In this document: piece after piece, positions 62,874 through 64,000 of the stretch | How the letters are laid out: the number at the start of each line of letters is the position of its first letter | Position numbering within the stretch: the first letter of the stretch is position 1 | Assembly: GCF_002797975.1 (NCBI RefSeq) | Contig: NZ_PGET01000001.1 | Coordinates: forward strand, 1,798,001 to 1,862,000 | DNA from: [Clostridium] celerecrescens 18A | GTDB taxonomy: Bacteria > Bacillota > Clostridia > Lachnospirales > Lachnospiraceae | Length of the DNA stretch: 64,000 bases | Direction of reading: 5' to 3' | Position numbers and translations under genes: made by a program | Notes under the pieces: generated by a model | Database searches by the model: none | Told to the model about the DNA's origin: nothing | What the model saw: the letters and a program-made list of their open reading frames with translations, nothing else

Positions 62874-63014
62874 TCTGAAAGTTGGCTAAAATTATGGAAA
62901 CTCAATTTAGATCCAAATATTATATTAGGAGGTCATGGGATTCCTCTTATCAATAACAACGCAAAGGAAGCAATTCGGTCCGCATACAAATACCATTTAT
63001 TAAATAATCGATAA
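62874..63014 (+). pseudogene. Possible C-terminal remnant of an MBL-fold hydrolase
   Basis: The plus strand reads 46 codons to a stop: SESWLKLWKLNLDP, then NIILGGHGIPLI and NNNAKEAIRSAYKYHLL. The pattern of Leu-rich helix, DP, hydrophobic strand, GHG and a final helix resembles the last part of metallo-beta-lactamase-fold proteins. No start, promoter or upstream catalytic part is present, so it would be a degraded fragment. The match is by eye only. Confidence 0.35.
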
Positions 63015-63018
63015 CATT

Positions 63019-63059
63019 AAAAAAGCTGCTACTCAATTCCTTAAGTAACAGCTTTTTTT
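63019..63059 (-). terminator. Intrinsic terminator after rpmF
   Basis: AAAAAAGCTG and CAGCTTTTTT, extended inward by TACT/AGTA after one mismatch, form a long stem that works in both directions. It lies about 60 bases past the rpmF stop and cuts rpmF off from everything downstream. Confidence 0.88.
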
Positions 63060-63121
63060 AATGTAATTTTCTAATAATTCTTACACGGTTTAAATCTTAT
63101 TTCCACAAAATCCGTAGAAAA

Positions 63122-63304
63122 TTAAGCTTCAACATTGATAATTTCTTTCTTGTTGTAAGAACCGCAAGCCTTGCATACTCTGTGAGGCATCATAAGTGCA
63201 CCGCACTTGCTGCACTTCACTAAGTTTGGAGCGCTCATCTTCCAGTTTGCTCTACGTTTGTCTCTTCTTCCTTTAGAAGATTTGTTCTTTGGACAGATAG
63301 ACAT
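63122..63304 (-). CDS. rpmF: 50S ribosomal protein L32
   Basis: A 60-residue basic ribosomal protein. MSICPKNKSSKGRRDKRR is the usual start, and the zinc-finger form is seen as CSKCGALMMPHRVCKACG with two CxxC pairs. It follows the DUF177 gene by 2 bases. In most Firmicutes plsX comes next, but here plsX is about 31 kb away. Confidence 0.97.
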   Translation of the reverse strand: MSICPKNKSSKGRRDKRRANWKMSAPNLVKCSKCGALMMPHRVCKACGSYNKKEIINVEA

Positions 63305-63306
63305 GG

Positions 63307-63834
63307 TTACACCTCCTTAAACTTTTTAAAAATATCCTGGATGACTGCCATTCTAGGGTCTGTAGACCTAATATCGCAGTCACAAGTCTCATGATTGAGA
63401 TTTGTTCCACATCTATTACAAATCCCCTTGCAGTCTTCACTACAGAGAACTTTCATAGGCAGGTTCAGTATGAGTTCATCACAAACCAACTGGTCTACAT
63501 CCAGATTATAACCATTAATAAATGGTTGTTCTTCGAAATCTTCTACAATTCCCGAATCCGTTTCACTTAAATCAAGAGCACGGATTACATCAAAACTCAG
63601 GTCAACACGTACCGGATCCAAACAGCGGTCACATGGAATGATCAAAGCTAATTTCACTTTTCCTTCCACCACCAGCTTTTTGTCTCCAAGATTCATAATC
63701 CGCAGCAGCACAGGTTCTGCATCTACTACTTCATAATCACCGCCTGGCCCGTGATAGACCTTCATATCAAGATCGGGTGTGTAAGTTTTCTCTTTCCCTT
63801 CAAGGGTGAACAACTCAGTTAAATTAATAAGCAT
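63307..63834 (-). CDS. DUF177 (YceD-like) protein
   Basis: A 175-residue protein usually encoded just before rpmF and linked to 23S rRNA maturation in other organisms. Cysteine groups CDRC (about residue 73) and CSEDCKGICNRCG plus CDCD near the C-terminus are typical of the Gram-positive form and may bind a metal. It has a perfect consensus promoter upstream and a GGAG ribosome binding site. Confidence 0.92.
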   Translation of the reverse strand: MLINLTELFTLEGKEKTYTPDLDMKVYHGPGGDYEVVDAEPVLLRIMNLGDKKLVVEGKVKLALIIPCDRCLDPVRVDLSFDVIRALDLSETDSGIVEDFEEQPFINGYNLDVDQLVCDELILNLPMKVLCSEDCKGICNRCGTNLNHETCDCDIRSTDPRMAVIQDIFKKFKEV

Positions 63835-63861
63835 ACTAGTCTCCTAATACGCACCTATGTT

Positions 63862-63890
63862 ATTATACATATGGGTGCAACATTTGTCAA
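63862..63890 (-). promoter_or_regulatory. Consensus sigma-A promoter of the DUF177-rpmF operon
   Basis: On the minus strand TTGACA (63885-63890) and TATAAT (63862-63867), both perfect, are 17 bp apart, about 30 bp before the gene start. This strength fits a ribosomal-protein operon. Confidence 0.9.
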
Positions 63891-63910
63891 CAAATATTTC
63901 CATATTTGAA

Positions 63911-63955
63911 GTAACAGTTCAGCCATACTTATGAATGGTATGGCTGAACTGTAAC
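63911..63955 (-). terminator. Hairpin upstream of the DUF177 promoter
   Basis: ACAGTTCAGCCATAC (63914-63928) pairs perfectly with GTATGGCTGAACTGT (63938-63952) around a 9-base loop. The T-run is poor. It is probably the terminator of the next gene to the right, which lies outside the window. Confidence 0.6.
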
Positions 63956-64000
63956 CCATACACAACATCATGTACCGTTTTATCCCGGATTATACCAGAG

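Noticed and set aside
62933..63000. 22-codon plus-strand ORF starting just after AGGAGGT
   Set aside because: The spacing of about two bases between the site and ATG is too short, and another frame through the same bases fits an MBL-fold remnant better.
1..64000. tRNA, rRNA, CRISPR arrays, insertion sequences, prophage genes, known riboswitches
   Set aside because: No cloverleaf, rRNA stretch, regular repeat-spacer array, transposase, integrase or recognisable riboswitch core was found on reading both strands.

Overview
The window looks like chromosomal DNA of an anaerobic, moderate-GC Gram-positive of the Lachnospiraceae type (Lacrimispora / [Clostridium] saccharolyticum, Hungatella or Enterocloster relatives). 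The evidence is the plsX-acpP-rnc-smc-ftsY housekeeping block, strong GGAGG ribosome binding sites, YesM/YesN-type two-component systems beside lipoprotein-dependent sugar ABC transporters, and an oxygen-sensitive radical-SAM sulfatase-maturing enzyme. The family assignment is an inference from gene content, not from a search. Almost all genes are on the minus strand; plus-strand genes are confined to about 16.4-23.1 kb.

Layout. (1) 0-10 kb: an Ssu/Tau-like ABC importer (its ATPase gene runs off the left edge), then a four-gene operon of two Cys-type sulfatases flanking a histidine kinase and an AraC-type response regulator. (2) 10-21 kb: a glycan-scavenging locus. The minus operon encodes a CUT1 sugar-binding lipoprotein, two permeases, a GH88 unsaturated glucuronyl hydrolase and a third sulfatase. 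The divergent plus operon encodes a second histidine kinase/response regulator pair and the anaerobic sulfatase-maturing enzyme. Together these would import unsaturated sulfated uronic-acid oligosaccharides (glycosaminoglycan-like), remove the unsaturated uronate and strip sulfate, with the radical-SAM enzyme making the formylglycine the sulfatases need. (3) 21-23 kb: a PadR repressor with a textbook autoregulated promoter and a membrane protein. (4) 23-32 kb: cupin, threonine ammonia-lyase, ftsY, smc, rnc, acpP, plsX. (5) 32-42 kb: MATE exporter, ROK kinase, an RbsABC-like sugar importer, and a two-component system co-encoded with a nucleotide-site-dead RbsA-like protein. (6) 42.5-47.8 kb: ABC-2 efflux pair under a tandem-domain MerR protein, an ECF sigma/anti-sigma (SigV/RsiV-like) pair, and an AraC-GyrI regulator. 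(7) 48-56 kb: a second Rbs-like importer with DhaL, an unusual DhaK, a class II aldolase, a PfkB kinase and an RpiR regulator. (8) 56-62.7 kb: a third Rbs-like importer with RbsD, RbsK, DeoC and a LacI regulator, a ribose/deoxyribose module. (9) 63-64 kb: rpmF and the DUF177 gene.

The most notable points are: the DUF177-rpmF pair and the plsX-ftsY block, normally contiguous in Firmicutes, are separated here by about 31 kb of sugar-uptake and regulatory genes; a short intercistronic repeat occurs three times with compensatory changes in two stems and supplies the C-terminal codons of PlsX and RNase III; a degenerate double-ABC protein sits in an operon with a sensor kinase that has almost no extracellular domain; a DhaK homologue has both substrate-contacting histidines replaced by asparagine; a MerR-type regulator carries two DNA-binding domains in one chain; and identical RpiR-type sites lie exactly 14 bp from the -10 box of two promoters.

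Gene starts were chosen from ribosome binding sites, so several differ from the longest possible frame. All functional names rest on recognised motifs and gene context; no database search was run.
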